A program made the position numbers and the translations under genes. Below, in pieces: positions 1 through 9,453 of a stretch of DNA of 64,000 nt; the first letter of the stretch is position 1, and each line of letters begins with the position of its first letter. Under the pieces are notes generated by a model that worked only from the letters and a program-made list of their open reading frames with translations, was not told where the DNA came from and did no database searches. The stretch spans positions 169,891,226-169,955,225 of the forward strand of contig OV884011.1 in the NCBI GenBank assembly GCA_930367205.1, in the 5' to 3' direction. This DNA is from Acanthosoma haemorrhoidale. Lineage: Eukaryota > Arthropoda > Insecta > Hemiptera > Acanthosomatidae.

Positions 1-483
1 AAGTGTGAGTAAACGCTCCCACACTGCTTTTGTGAGGGAGCGGCGCTCCTACAGTGCTTTAAAGTACTGTTCATCAAAATTTCTTAAATTAGAACGAGTT
101 GTGCTTTTTGTATTTTTCAGTTGTACATTTATTTTTTATTTTCACACAAAAAATGAGTTATTTAAGTTTTGTTTTGAAGGAGAGGAGTGAGAGATCCCTA
201 CGTCCTTTGTTGGTTTTGTCACTCCCCTCCCTTCCCTCACAGCGCTCCACAGTCCTCATCAGTCCAGCGCTTATAGGGGTGTTATAGAACGGTAAAATAT
301 CATAAGTTGTGTGATACTATGAACAGTGGAAATTTCCACATGGATGGAAACAGAACCTGACTGTATACCTGGTTTGTGACTTCATGGAAGTCACTGGTGG
401 TTCCATGTTATTTTGAAGTAAGCATCCGGTTTCTTCCCTTATCTCCCTGCTTCCCTGAATCTTATCCTTTCCTTATATATATA
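1..483. other. Unassigned leading segment
   Basis: I see no gene here. Two short open frames (5-190 and 99-287) lack any recognisable motif and look like chance. A small imperfect direct repeat of 17 bp with a 30-bp period is visible at 14-30 and 44-60 (15 of 17 positions match). The segment may be part of an unidentified repeat, since LINE sequence begins directly after it. Confidence 0.5.
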
Positions 484-726
484 TGTGACAGCAGGCGAGC
501 CCCATCACCTTTGTTAGAGTCAGTTCAGTCCATTCATGTATAATGTACATCATTATAAAGTACTTTGTACATTTAAGGTCATTATTATTTTGTATATTAT
601 AACTTGCATAAAATGTAGCCAAGATACAGGAAATACAATGAAGCAATTGTAAATAGATTCGCCTGAGAATCTATAATTCTATAATTATCTGTAAATTTAA
701 AGGGGCCATGAAATAAAAATAAAAAA
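484..726 (+). mobile_element. LINE family B 3' tail fragment
   Basis: This is the 3' untranslated tail of a Jockey-like LINE, recognised because the same order of blocks recurs at 47.8-48.3, 58.8-59.3, 60.3-60.5 and 61.0-61.3 kb. The blocks are a short hairpin with a CCCCAT loop (about 493-511), a TATAATGTA(C/T)ATCATTATA block, an ATG(C/T)AGC...CAGGAAATACAA block, GTAAATAGATTCGCCTGAG, and AATTTAAAGGGG(C)CATGAAA followed by an A-rich end. No coding sequence remains. It abuts the truncated LTR on its right. Confidence 0.8.
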
Positions 727-739
727 GCCCCAGACACTT

Positions 740-863
740 CATTTGCTCATAGACATTCAAACCAGTATGTTGCTAATCTGATCTCTTAATCTTTGTATAT
801 ACCAGTATTTTGCTTCTAATTCATATTATATTTTATACTTTTCTCTACAAAGATTATTTAACT
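740..863 (+). repeat. 5'-truncated LTR, errantivirus-like, plus orientation
   Basis: The last ~95 bases match the reverse complement of the LTR at 9778-10032, ending in CTCTACAAAGATTATTTAACT. The upstream part is more diverged and its left edge is uncertain. It is followed directly by leader sequence matching the inverted leader at 9454-9777, so this is the 3' end of a 5' LTR of a plus-oriented copy. The primer-binding site after it (864-880) has diverged from the other copy. Confidence 0.75.
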
Positions 864-1184
864 AGCGCCTGAACTTGGAACATGGCAGTAAATTCACGGC
901 AGTCCATCATCTGGAGATTCCTCATTTTGGCAACGGACAGTGAGACCACTCCAATAGCGTGAGAAGACCGATGCAAATACCTCTGGAAATATACAACACA
1001 GGACAGGACTTCACCGATATTTGGGACTGATCTATTTCAATAGATTTTCACCAGAGAACCACTACAAGAAATTTGTTATATGTCTGAGGAAGTTGAAGGA
1101 AGAAAGAAAACTGGACTTCATTGAAGACATCATTCACTTGGTAAATACAATTATTACACAAATTCTGACTTTATGACATCTGTA
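864..1184 (+). mobile_element. Errantivirus-like leader and gag start, plus orientation
   Basis: The untranslated leader of the LTR element matches the reverse complement of 9454-9777 almost throughout. It leads to the gag initiation codon at about 1172, followed by codons for Met-Thr-Ser-Val-Thr. The same start on the minus strand at 3429 opens into gag, but here the frame runs at once into the GC-rich cassette (1185-1799), so no gag protein can be made. Confidence 0.75.
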
Positions 1185-1799
1185 ACGTCTCTACGACCCG
1201 GGCGCTATCCGGTGAACGCCAAGAAAGAGATAAAATGGGTGGACCTGTGGCCTTTGACCTTTGCTGGCGGCCTAGTCGGCCGGCAGCTTTAATCGTATTG
1301 ATCTGACTCCATAAGATCTTAGAAGGTGTGCCCCGACAGTGCACTATGTTCAGGAGAAGAGGAATAGGGTAGGTATTATAGGTAGTTTATGTGGATTCCA
1401 AGACCACGAATTCACACTCGGTATCTATGGGTCCGAAATCTAAAACCGAAAGGTGAGTGTGAACCGGAGAGAGGCAGCCTGGATCGCTGGGGGAGACTCT
1501 GCTAGGTAAAGTTTGTATGGCCCCAGGCGACCGTCGTCCGCGAGGAAGAGATCTCTTCCCAGGAGGTGCTAGTTTTAGCGAGACGAATGCAGAGAATCCC
1601 ACTAGGAAGGTGTGTGGTCTGACAACGCCGGATAGTGAGGTTAGGAAAGAGAGATGCAGAGGTAGTTCAATAAGAAAGCCATGGTTCTTGTAGAGCAGCA
1701 AGCGCCAGCGCAGAGAGAGAGTGAGAGATAAAGCAGTGTTCACTTCAGGTGCCGGGTTCCGAGAGTCTGGCAACAAGCACTTTTTTTTTCTGAACCCCT
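1185..1799 (+). repeat. GC-rich ~615-bp cassette, copy 1
   Basis: This segment is close to identical to the reverse complement of 8839-9453. It is clearly richer in G+C than its surroundings and contains a GA/CT-rich tract (about 1705-1735). On the minus strand it carries a 129-codon open frame (1387-1776); in copy 2 that frame is broken by a stop, so coding is doubtful. Its left junction, after the fifth gag codon, is the same in both copies; after 1799 the two copies diverge. It could be a fragment or solo LTR of another retroelement, or a captured host sequence. I do not recognise it. Confidence 0.7.
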
Positions 1800-1949
1800 T
1801 GGGTAGTTATTTTTAAAATTATTCTTTAAATTGATTAAAATTTTACACGTTTGGATTTCTCCTTGTACTGCATTGCGTACATTTTAAGCAGTTGTTGTCT
1901 TTAAAAAACTAACTGTTTGTCTTTTTGTGGTTAAAACTTAATAACATTG
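1800..1949. other. Unassigned AT-rich spacer
   Basis: An AT-rich stretch between the cassette and the LINE fragment on the minus strand. No motif was recognised. It does not continue the gag sequence that follows the cassette in copy 2. Confidence 0.4.
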
Positions 1950-2400
1950 CAAAGGGACTCGGTGATGGGGTTCACCATCTGGTTACAATAAGGGAAAAAA
2001 CTAAAACTAAAACTAAACTTACAAACTATAACGTTCCTGCCTCGCTGCCATAGATGGGGGTCCGGGGCGGGAGTAATCGTGTTGAACACGGGGTTTGTTA
2101 TGTGTTGTAGGGTGTCAAAGGATTTGATAAATAAACTCATCCACCGTAGGCAGCTCAAAGTCCTCGTGAAGTTCACTGTTTCTCCACAGCTGGAATGTAG
2201 TGTGTCTTGCCACTTTCATGAGGATTCCGTTCTGAAATTGTTGGAGTCGTCTCGCTGTCAATTCAGTCAAATGACTAAAAAGCGGTGCACCGTACAGCAG
2301 AGCAGGCCTGAGTACACTCTTATATATCATTAGCTTAAGGCGTAATGATATATTGGGTGAAGTTAATAGATGTGTAAGCCGGTAAGACTTCGTACGTGTT
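1950..2400 (-). mobile_element. LINE family A 3' fragment, copy 1
   Basis: Read on the minus strand, this encodes the C-terminal end of a Jockey-type ORF2. The 71-codon frame at 2115-2330 contains YKSVLRPALLYG and LQQFQNGILMKVARHT, which align with the same region of the intact LINE at 11790-14456 (YQSVLRPALMYG, LQQFQNRVLRTSLKHT). The frame is then interrupted. The 3' untranslated part includes the hairpin GGTGAACCCCATCACC (1961-1976). The reverse transcriptase core is missing, so this is a 5'-truncated dead copy. Confidence 0.85.
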
Positions 2401-2614
2401 TGCCGGCAACAAGCCCCAAATCTTTCCCTTATATAGGCAGGTCAGAGGCGGGGGTAGCCCGCTGCGCCCCCTAGTGGCTTCAGCTGTTTCGTACACTAAT
2501 TTCCCCCTCTCTTAACTGAGGTCTTTTGAAGGTTTATTAAAACATAGGTGGATATTTTCTGGGCCGAGAAGAGGGTAACTTCTATTTATTTGTGGTGAAG
2601 AAGTTGACACAACA
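2401..2614. other. Unassigned segment, possibly LTR-like
   Basis: This stretch includes a TATATA motif (2433-2438), GC-rich sequence (2440-2480) and CTTAACTGAGGTCTTTTGAAGG (about 2513), which loosely resembles an LTR end. It has no clear match to the 255-bp LTRs at 6984 and 9778. It lies between a LINE fragment and the gag fragment. Confidence 0.3.
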
Positions 2615-3429
2615 ACATCTTTCTTGTCTTGGTTCGTATTGTTACCTATGATAGTTTGGTTCGTAATTGTCTCTTATCTCGTATTGTCCTCTTCTTTCGT
2701 AATGTTTATAATAGTTAGGGTCAAAGTTTCTCCTTTTATAATGCGATTGTTGTTTAGTTTGGGGTGCGCGTTTTTGAGGTTTATCATAAAGCCTTTCCAT
2801 AATTTCATCGGCTTCTCGTTTTAGGAATTGTTCGATATCTTCCCGCGTATCGTATTTTATATGAATAAGTAGCGAGTTTAATTCTGGGTGTATGTGTCGT
2901 TTACAATGAGTAGCTATTTGTAAATCCTATTCGGTCATTTTCGCATTTTTTTTGTTCTAAAGTGAAATCATCATTAGTTCTGATTCTAGCTCTTACATTT
3001 TCTCGTAGGCTCATTATTCTATCAATTTAAGTTAAAGCGTGTTCATTATAATGAGGTTTAGTTTCGTAAATTTCGCAAATACTTTGCTGAATAATTTTAG
3101 TGTCTCTAAATTTCTTTTTAACGTCATTAAGTAAAGTGCCTATATTATTGTAATATATTTTACATGTTCTCGCTTTTCCTTCAAGTTTGCTACGAACATG
3201 TGCTATAAGTCTTTGGTGATTTTTGTACTTCGTGCATATTATTTTTATTGCAAGAATATTGAAAAACTAAATTAATACTGTCTATAAAGTCAACTAATAT
3301 GTCGGAAGATCCGTCAAATGATGGAATTAAGTGAAAGTCTGAGTCTTTAATTACGTAATTAGTTGATTCCATGTCTTCTGTTTTTGAAAGATTTCTTAAA
3401 ATTTTAAGTCTGTCAGTTACAGATGTCAT
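2615..3429 (-). pseudogene. Errantivirus-like gag fragment, copy 1
   Basis: On the minus strand the gag frame begins at 3429 with Met-Thr-Ser-Val-Thr. A 79-codon open part (3190-3429) contains FDGSSDILVDFIDSI, like the 'FDG...FI' region of gypsy/errantivirus capsid proteins. The sequence then continues with frame breaks to about 2615, aligning base by base with 8133-8838 of the second copy, including the Asn/Gln/Arg-rich C-terminal region. Unlike copy 2, the gag N-terminus is intact here. Pol does not follow: the next sequence to the left is unrelated. It is a dead fragment of an insect endogenous retrovirus-like element. Confidence 0.8.
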
Positions 3430-3511
3430 AAAGTCAGAATGTGTGTAATAATTTTATTTACCAAGTGAATGATGTCTTCAATGAAGTCCAGTTTTCTTTC
3501 TTCCTTCATAA
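3430..3511 (-). mobile_element. Errantivirus-like leader fragment
   Basis: These 80 bases immediately upstream of the gag start match 9460-9540 and the reverse complement of 1090-1171. The match stops at about 3511, where plus-strand integrase sequence begins. The junction joins leader and integrase head to head, so it records a rearrangement or nested insertion. Confidence 0.75.
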
Positions 3512-4620
3512 TGATCTGAATATACCCTACATTCTTGAACTCATCCCTTCCAAGTTCATAAAATTCCATAGTAACCTATCCAACCACTGGGAAGACATCC
3601 CACCGTGGAATAATGGAAACTTACAACAAATTAAGACGAAATTATTATTTCCCGTTCATGAAAGAAAATATAAATGATGGCATAAATCAATGCGTAATAT
3701 GCAATAAAACAAAATAAAAACAGAAACCTATAAAAGCAAAATTTATGGTTACAACAACTCCTAACAGGCCGTTCGAAGACACCTTACATTTCGAATCAAA
3801 ATATATAATAAAAGTTATCGATACGTTTTCAAAACTACTTTTTTCCAGAATCATACCATCAGTAACTGGAATTAAATTATGTGAAGTAATTAAGCAATAT
3901 CTTGAACATTCCCAACACCAAAAAATATAACAATGGACAACGGAAAAGAATTTCGTAATAAATTAGTAAGTAATTTCCTACAAACAAATGATATAACACC
4001 ATATTATATTACAGCGGGACACCCTGACTAATTAGGATTGCTTAAAAGAAAGCACAGTACTTTTTAAAAAGATCTAAGAACTTTGAAGAACCAAAATTTG
4101 ACTAACAACTGTTAGAAAACAGATTAAGACTAGCAGTTATTGCTTATAACAATACGTTAAATAATAACTTAAAACTGACACCAGTTGAGATCACATTTGG
4201 AATCATAAATGACAGAAATAACAAACGAAATGTTAATATTACCGAACAATTTGTACAACAATACCATGATGAACGACGAATCCTGCATGATATAGTTAAA
4301 CAGCAAATAGATTATGACAAAGTAGATAGAACTGATACACTAAATAAAAATCACGAAGATGCACCAGCACTTGAAGATAATTAACCAATATTTTTATGCT
4401 CTTTACAACAAAGAAAATATGAAAACATGTATAAACCAATAGTTAAAAATAAGGATAAAAATCAAATAAAACAAACACATGTAAACAGTTTTAAGAGACC
4501 ACGTAAAAAGTACTTAAAGAAGAAATTATGTGTTCCAGACAGAAATCAAGCCAAATATTCTGATACTGACAACACTATGGACACTAGTAACCACCGAAAC
4601 TACTAATTATTAATAACTTA
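3512..4620 (+). pseudogene. Gypsy/errantivirus-type integrase fragment of pol
   Basis: Plus-strand sequence encodes the end of a retroviral-type integrase in broken frames. Visible are a zinc-binding half-motif INQCVICNK (about 3682-3708), the core block KVIDTFSKLLFS with the first catalytic Asp (about 3809-3844), and TMDNGKEF with the second catalytic Asp (about 3932-3955). A stop codon follows GHPD at about 4029, where the catalytic Glu block would lie, and that block is degenerate. From 4040 to 4620 a lysine/asparagine-rich C-terminal tail is still partly readable. Several stops and frameshifts make it non-functional. It is oriented opposite to the adjacent gag fragment. Confidence 0.8.
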
Positions 4621-4869
4621 AGCCATATCATGTATTTTGCCACGTAAACGGGCTATTTATAATATATTTGTAAATATTTGTTGTTTTTTTCCAGGAAGTA
4701 ATTGATAGATTATCCTTCATTTTATTTTTAGCATCTCGTGGAACTTCCACACAAATGATGTTTTAATGGATTTTCATAGTAGTCCCTGCATATAATATGC
4801 TACATTCGTTCTCCTGGCAGATATATTTTGAATACACACAAATATACTTATATGTCTACATTGAATGAA
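4621..4869. other. Unassigned AT-rich segment after integrase
   Basis: AT-rich sequence with no recognised motif. By position it could contain the degenerate pol/env boundary of the integrase-bearing element, but I cannot read an env sequence in it. Confidence 0.3.
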
Positions 4870-5115
4870 CTATGAGTGGAAGCTCAATGTCCTCATGGAG
4901 TTCACTATTCCTCCGCTGCTTGGAATGATTTATGTCGGACCACTTTCATGAGTATCCCTTTTTGAAATTGTTGGAGTAGCTTCCATCACATGACTAGAAA
5001 GCGGTGTACCATACAGCAGAGCCGGCCTCTTGCATATCATCAGCTTGAGGCGCAGAGATAAGTTGGGGGAAGTCGGCAGGTGTGTGAGCCGGTAAGACTT
5101 CATGCGTACTTATTG
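4870..5115 (-). mobile_element. LINE family A fragment, copy 2
   Basis: On the minus strand this matches the same ORF2 C-terminal region as 2115-2330 and 5470-5740, including the 'caaaaagggatactcatgaaagtgg'-type block around 4950-4975 and the 'ctgatgatatgcaagaggccggctctg' region at 5020-5045. No long frame survives because of deletions. It ends near an 11-T run at about 5129. Confidence 0.75.
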
Positions 5116-5289
5116 CTCAAAAACTTCTTTTTTTTTTTCTCCCATAACCCCATTATTTATTATACAATATGTGAACAAAATCAGTGAACAAATATTTTCA
5201 GATTTCTCCTCTTACTACATGGGCAGATGCATTCGAAGGAGGGTAGAATTACAACAACTATCGTTTTGAAGTTAAAAGGTCAAATAACA
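5116..5289. other. Unassigned spacer between LINE fragments
   Basis: AT-rich DNA with a poly-T stretch. No features were recognised. Confidence 0.35.
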
Positions 5290-6110
5290 TATATACATGA
5301 CTAGGTGATGGGGCTCACCTTCGGTTTACATACGACGGGAAACTAAAAACCTAAAACCTAAAACTAGAACCTAAGACTCCGTCTTGCCATAGATGGGGGA
5401 ACGGAGCGGGGGTTATCGTGTTAAACACCGGGTTTGTCTAGTATTGTAGGAAGTCGAAAAATTTGGTATGTCTACGTTGAATAAATTCATCCACCGTAGG
5501 CAGCTCAAAGATCTCGTGAAGCTCACTGTTGCTCCGCTGTTCGAATGAAGTATGTCTGACCACTTTCATCAGTATACCATTTTGGAATTGTTGGAGTCGC
5601 CGAGCTGTCGTATACGTCAGATGACGAAAAAGCGGTCCACCATACAGCAGAGCGGGCCTGAGTACACTCTTATATATCATGAGCTTTAGGCGCAGTGATC
5701 GATTGGGGAGGTCAATAAATGCGTAAGCCGGCATGACTTCGTGCGAGTTTGCTTCAACTTCCACGCAAAATGGTTACTAAACTGGAGGTGTCTGTCCATT
5801 TTAATCCCCATATATACTAGGTTGTTGGCTGATGAGTTTTGCTGCGTTCCTACTGTGTAAGTAGTAGGCAGCGGAGTTTTTCCCTTTTGGAAAGCGAAAA
5901 TTACGCAGTATGTCTTACCCGCGTTTACAGAGATATTGAGTCTCCCCAATCTCTCACTGATCTGGTTACAAGCTACTTCAGACTGTCTAAGAGCTTCCTT
6001 GGCGCTCATGCTGCTACTGTACACCGCTATGTCATCAGCGAAAGCAGTAACTGTTGTGTTTTTATTCACAAAAACGGAGGGGTCGGTCTATTTTTATACT
6101 CAGATGTACG
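5290..6110 (-). pseudogene. LINE family A reverse transcriptase fragment, copy 3
   Basis: Two overlapping minus-strand frames (5686-6069, 127 codons; 5438-5764, 108 codons) encode the palm-to-C-terminus part of a Jockey-type reverse transcriptase. The catalytic block reads VTAFADDIAVYSS, with both aspartates kept. It is followed by ISERLGRLNISVNAGKT, LVYMGIKMDRHLQFSNH, YKSVLRPALLYG and a C-terminal block ending in NTITP-type sequence. A frameshift near 5700-5760 separates the two parts. The 3' untranslated part carries the hairpin at 5303-5321. The N-terminal endonuclease and fingers are missing. Confidence 0.85.
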
Positions 6111-6693
6111 AGACTGTTTACGGGAGAATTCTGCTGTATTCATGCAGTGTAGGAAGAAGGTGTTTTTTCTTTCCCTTCTGGAATGAGAATATTACGCAGT
6201 CAGTCTTTCCGGCGTTCGCTGTAATTTTGGGTTTCTCCGATATATCGCTGATCTCTTTACAATCTGACTCAGCATGCCGAAGAGCACTCTTGGAGCTCAT
6301 GTTGCTACTCTACACCACAATGTCGTTGGAAAAAATAGCAACTGTCGTATTCTTATACCGGGTTCCAACTATTTCAGATCTGTACACGTTGAAAAGCACA
6401 GCTCCTCGAGGTACTCCACGGGTCAGAGGACATCACACAAGTCGGAGAAGCTATTACCTACTCGCACCCGCAGGGATCGGTTATTCAGGAAACTAGTCAG
6501 AATTGAATAGAGCTGTTCCGAGCAATCCCAGTCGTAAAGTATTCGGCACCCGTCGAAGGCCTGCGTGCAGTCTAGCGAAATCATAGCCGTGGCTATTTTT
6601 GTTCCGGTTTTGGCTAGCTTCTGACTGTAGCTTCACAATGGGATGTTTTGTCCAGTCTGCTCCGGCGGAATCATGTTCCTGTCGGCACGTTTA
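6111..6693 (-). pseudogene. LINE family A reverse transcriptase fragment, copy 4
   Basis: A second copy directly adjoins copy 3 in the same orientation: both contain the block after the YADD motif (here in the 60-codon frame at 6118-6300). Reading further on the minus strand gives the RT motif A block ISLDCTQAFDG (about 6549-6582). The catalytic FADD motif has decayed to FSND (about 6330). There are several stops and frameshifts. The abrupt restart of the same coding region at about 6110 means two independently truncated copies, or a tandem duplication. Confidence 0.8.
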
Positions 6694-6983
6694 ATTATAA
6701 TAAAAATAAATGCATATTTCTTCAAAATATATGAGTGTACAGAACCCGAAGAAATGATTGTACTCAAAAGTTAAAAGCTGTTGCAATTATTAAATTGTAA
6801 TAAAATATGTAGGGAATAAATAAAAGGTGCACAGAACAAAGCTATGAAATGATTGCACTTACAATTCATAATTTTTGTCGTCCTTGGCTGAGGAAAAGTT
6901 TCAAACAAGGAGGTGCCACTTCACTGTCAACTTCGTAGGGTTGAGCAGTACAAGCTCAGTGTAGAGGGATAATTTTCATCGTC
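6694..6983. repeat. AT-rich spacer with an imperfect ~110-bp duplication
   Basis: The sequence around 6734-6770 (GTACAGAACCCGAAGAAATGATTG) recurs imperfectly at about 6830-6868 (GCACAGAACAAAGCTATGAAATGATTG), giving a diverged tandem repeat. No coding sequence is visible. It is the left flank of the LTR element. Confidence 0.45.
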
Positions 6984-7239
6984 AGTTAAATAATCTTGTT
7001 TGAGGAGAGTCTTTTTAAAAACTTTATTATGAATAACAATCAAAACACTGGTATATATATATAAATATTAATTAGTTACAGCGTTACAACATTCTTTTAG
7101 GAAGGCTAAACCACAAGTGTTGGTGGGTTGCATCTTTGCCGGAAGCAGGTAGCAAAGGGTTAGGAGGGGGTTAAAAGACAAAGAAAAGGTACTCGTAACT
7201 GAGGTACACGTTTCTACTAAAAATAAGTATTATATAACT
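6984..7239 (-). repeat. 3' LTR of the errantivirus-like element
   Basis: 256 bp starting AGTTAAATAATC and ending TATATAACT on the plus strand. It matches 9778-10032 with a few short indels, the largest being extra bases around GTGGGTTGCATC. Inverted terminal pentamers AGTTA/TAACT are visible. The high similarity of the two LTRs suggests a moderately recent insertion. Confidence 0.85.
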
Positions 7240-7253
7240 CTTCCCTTTTTTAG
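7240..7253 (-). other. Polypurine tract
   Basis: On the minus strand the sequence AAAAAAGGGAAG lies immediately upstream of the 3' LTR start (AGTTATATAAT). This is the expected position and composition for the plus-strand primer of reverse transcription in LTR elements. Confidence 0.75.
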
Positions 7254-7608
7254 GTCCTGAACTCCTGGGCAGGATAATAGCATTTAATGGATGTTGGTGG
7301 AGGAGCTTGGTAAACAACTGCGGGGATATCTATTGGGATAGTTTTTGAGCAACAGCCTTTACAATATTTGTGACATATATAAAATAGGATTGTTACAATG
7401 ATTACAATAATAATGGATAATATAGAATACATATAATTATATTCATTGGTTATTAAAGATATTAATTCTACTTTAGTTACATTTAATTGAGGTATAGTTG
7501 TTATATTATCGATTTGGATTTTAAAGGAGTTACCATAATTGGTGATATTTATGAGCAACAATATGATTATGAATGGGAGGAATTTCTTTATAACAATCTA
7601 CACAGGCG
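7250..7608 (-). pseudogene. Errantivirus-like env remnant, internally deleted
   Basis: The minus-strand frame (annotatable start at 7561, 103 codons) has a hydrophobic stretch upstream that resembles a signal peptide (FLPFIIILLLI, about 7562-7600 with the frame open). It passes directly into a membrane-proximal segment, a single strong transmembrane helix (SILSIIIVIIVTILFYI) and a cysteine-containing cytoplasmic tail (CHKYCKGCC). This arrangement fits the two ends of an insect errantivirus envelope protein with the surface and fusion parts deleted. The frame ends at the polypurine tract, as env does in errantiviruses. It is non-functional. Confidence 0.65.
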
Positions 7609-7645
7609 GTCTGAAAAGTTTCCGACCTCAACATGAAGATGATAA
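7601..7645. mobile_element. Possible mariner terminal fragment
   Basis: The sequence CAGGCGGTCTGAAAAGTTTCC (7603 onward), followed by GACCTC, resembles the terminal inverted repeat of some insect mariner elements, from memory. No partner repeat was found nearby. It lies exactly between the env and gag remnants, where pol has been lost, and may mark the deletion junction. Confidence 0.3.
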
Positions 7646-8838
7646 TAAAATTAATAAAAGCTTTGTTATGAATTATCATGCTTTCCATGGGTAGTAGTTT
7701 TTATCATTAATTGTTCATTATAAATTGTCTGAATGTCTTTCTATTCGATCAGTCTTATCTTTTATTATTTTTGTCTTTACTAAGTCATTTATTAGGCTTT
7801 TATCATCATGATGTTTTTAAACATATTGTTCTTTTATTGATTTATTTTGTTGGTTATTTTGTCACGAACGCCATAGCTAGCTGTTCTCATAGAAACTGTT
7901 TGATTCTCCTACTGTTGTTCTTGTCTTGGTTGGGTATTGAATTATTTTCTTTGTTCGTGTGGTTTCCATGATTGGTTGTATTTCTCGTTATTGTCTGGTG
8001 TTTACCGTTGGTAATTTTGTTGCGGTTTTTGTTGATCATTTTGTTGTATTTGGTCTTGTCTTTGTTCCCATATTCTTTGAAAATTGGGATCATAATTTTC
8101 CTAGGTAGTTGGGATTTCTTTGTTGTTGGTTATGATATTGTTGTCTTGGTTCATATCTTTCCCAATGATAACTTGGTTGGTAATTGTTTGTTATCTCATA
8201 TTGTTCTCTTCTTTCATAATGTTTATGAGGGTCAAAGTTTCTCCATTTATAATTTGATTGTTGTTTAGTTTGGGGTGCGCGTTTTTGAGGTTTATCGTAA
8301 ATTCTTTCTATAATTTCATCGGTTACTCTTTTTAGAAATTGTTCGATATCTTTAAGCGTATCGTATTTCATGAATGAGTTGCGTGTTTAATTCTGGGTGT
8401 AAATGTCGCTTACAATGGGTAGCTATTTGTGAATCGTATTCGACCATTTTTGCATTTTTTTGTTCTAAAGTAAATTCGTCATTAGTCCTGATTCTAGCAC
8501 TTAAATCCTCTCGTAGGATCATTAGCCTGTCAATATACGTTAAAGGATGTTCATTGTAATGGGGTTTGGTTTCATAGATTTCACAAATGCTTTTCTCGAT
8601 GCTTTTAGTGTCTCTAAATTCCTTTTTAACGTCATTAAGTAATTGGCCTATGTCAGTATAAAATTTTTTACATGATCTCGCTTTTCCTACAAGTTTATTA
8701 CGGACGTGTGCTAATAATCTTTGATGGTTTCCTATTCTATGTGAATTATTAGCATTGCATGAATATTCGAATACTGTCGACGTTTATACTGTCAATAAAA
8801 TCTACTAAAGTGTCGGATGACCCATCGAAAGTTGGGGG
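7646..8838 (-). pseudogene. Errantivirus-like gag fragment, copy 2
   Basis: Minus-strand frames at 8090-8371 (93 codons) and 7887-8093 (68 codons) encode the C-terminal gag region. It is rich in Asn, Gln, Tyr and Arg (e.g. QQQRNPNYLGKL) and lacks CCHC zinc knuckles, as is common in errantivirus gag. Upstream sequence to 8838 keeps TFDGSSDTLVDFIDSI in broken frames. It aligns with 2615-3320 of copy 1. About 37 N-terminal codons present in copy 1 are replaced by the cassette at 8839-9453. Plus-strand open frames over this region are antisense shadows. Confidence 0.75.
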
Positions 8839-9453
8839 TTCAGAAAAAAAAAGTGCTTGTTGCCAGTCTCTCGGAACCCGGCACCTGAAGTGAACACTGC
8901 TCTATCTCTCTCTCTCTCTCTGCGCTGGCGCTTGCTGCTCTACTAGAACCATGGCTTTCTTATTGAACTACCTCTGCATCTCTCTGTCCTAACCTCACTA
9001 TCCGGCGTTGTCAGACCACACACCTTCCTAGTGGGATTCTCTGCATTCGTCTCGCTAAAACTAGCACCTCCTGGGAAGAGATCTCTTCCTCGCGGACGAC
9101 GGTCGCCTGGGGCCCTACAAACTTTACCTAGCAGCGTCTCCCCCAGCGATCCAGTCTGCCTCTCTCCGGTTCACACTCACCTTTCGGTTTTAGATTTCGG
9201 ACCCATAGATACCGAGTGTGAATTCGTGGTCTTGGAATCCACATAAACTACCTATAATACCTACCCTATTCCTCTTCTCCTGAACATAGTGCACTGTCGG
9301 GGCACACCTTCTAAGATCTTATGGAGTCAGATCAACACGATTAAAGCTGCCGGCCGACTAGGCCGCCAGCAAAGGTCAAAGGCCACAGGTCCACCCATTT
9401 TATCTCTTTCTTGGCGTTCACCGGATAGCGCCCGGGTCGTAGAGACGTTACAG
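8839..9453 (-). repeat. GC-rich ~615-bp cassette, copy 2
   Basis: This is the inverted counterpart of 1185-1799. A (CT)n tract lies at about 8908-8922. The plus-strand frame 9031-9246 corresponds to the C-terminal 71 codons of the 129-codon frame in copy 1, but upstream a TAG (about 8942) replaces a sense codon. The cassette sits between the gag start (Met-Thr-Ser-Val-Thr) and the FDGSSD block of gag, replacing the real N-terminus. I do not recognise its origin. Confidence 0.7.

Noticed and set aside
2624..2824. Plus-strand hydrophobic 66-codon frame
   Set aside because: Same antisense artefact over the first gag fragment.
5839..6510. Several plus-strand frames of 78-186 codons
   Set aside because: They are shadows of minus-strand LINE reverse transcriptase fragments with recognisable FADD and flanking motifs.
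7711..8268. Plus-strand frames rich in Leu, Phe and Val, resembling membrane proteins
   Set aside because: They are antisense to the gag C-terminal region, whose A-rich codons read as hydrophobic residues on the other strand; the minus-strand gag reading is supported by a second copy.
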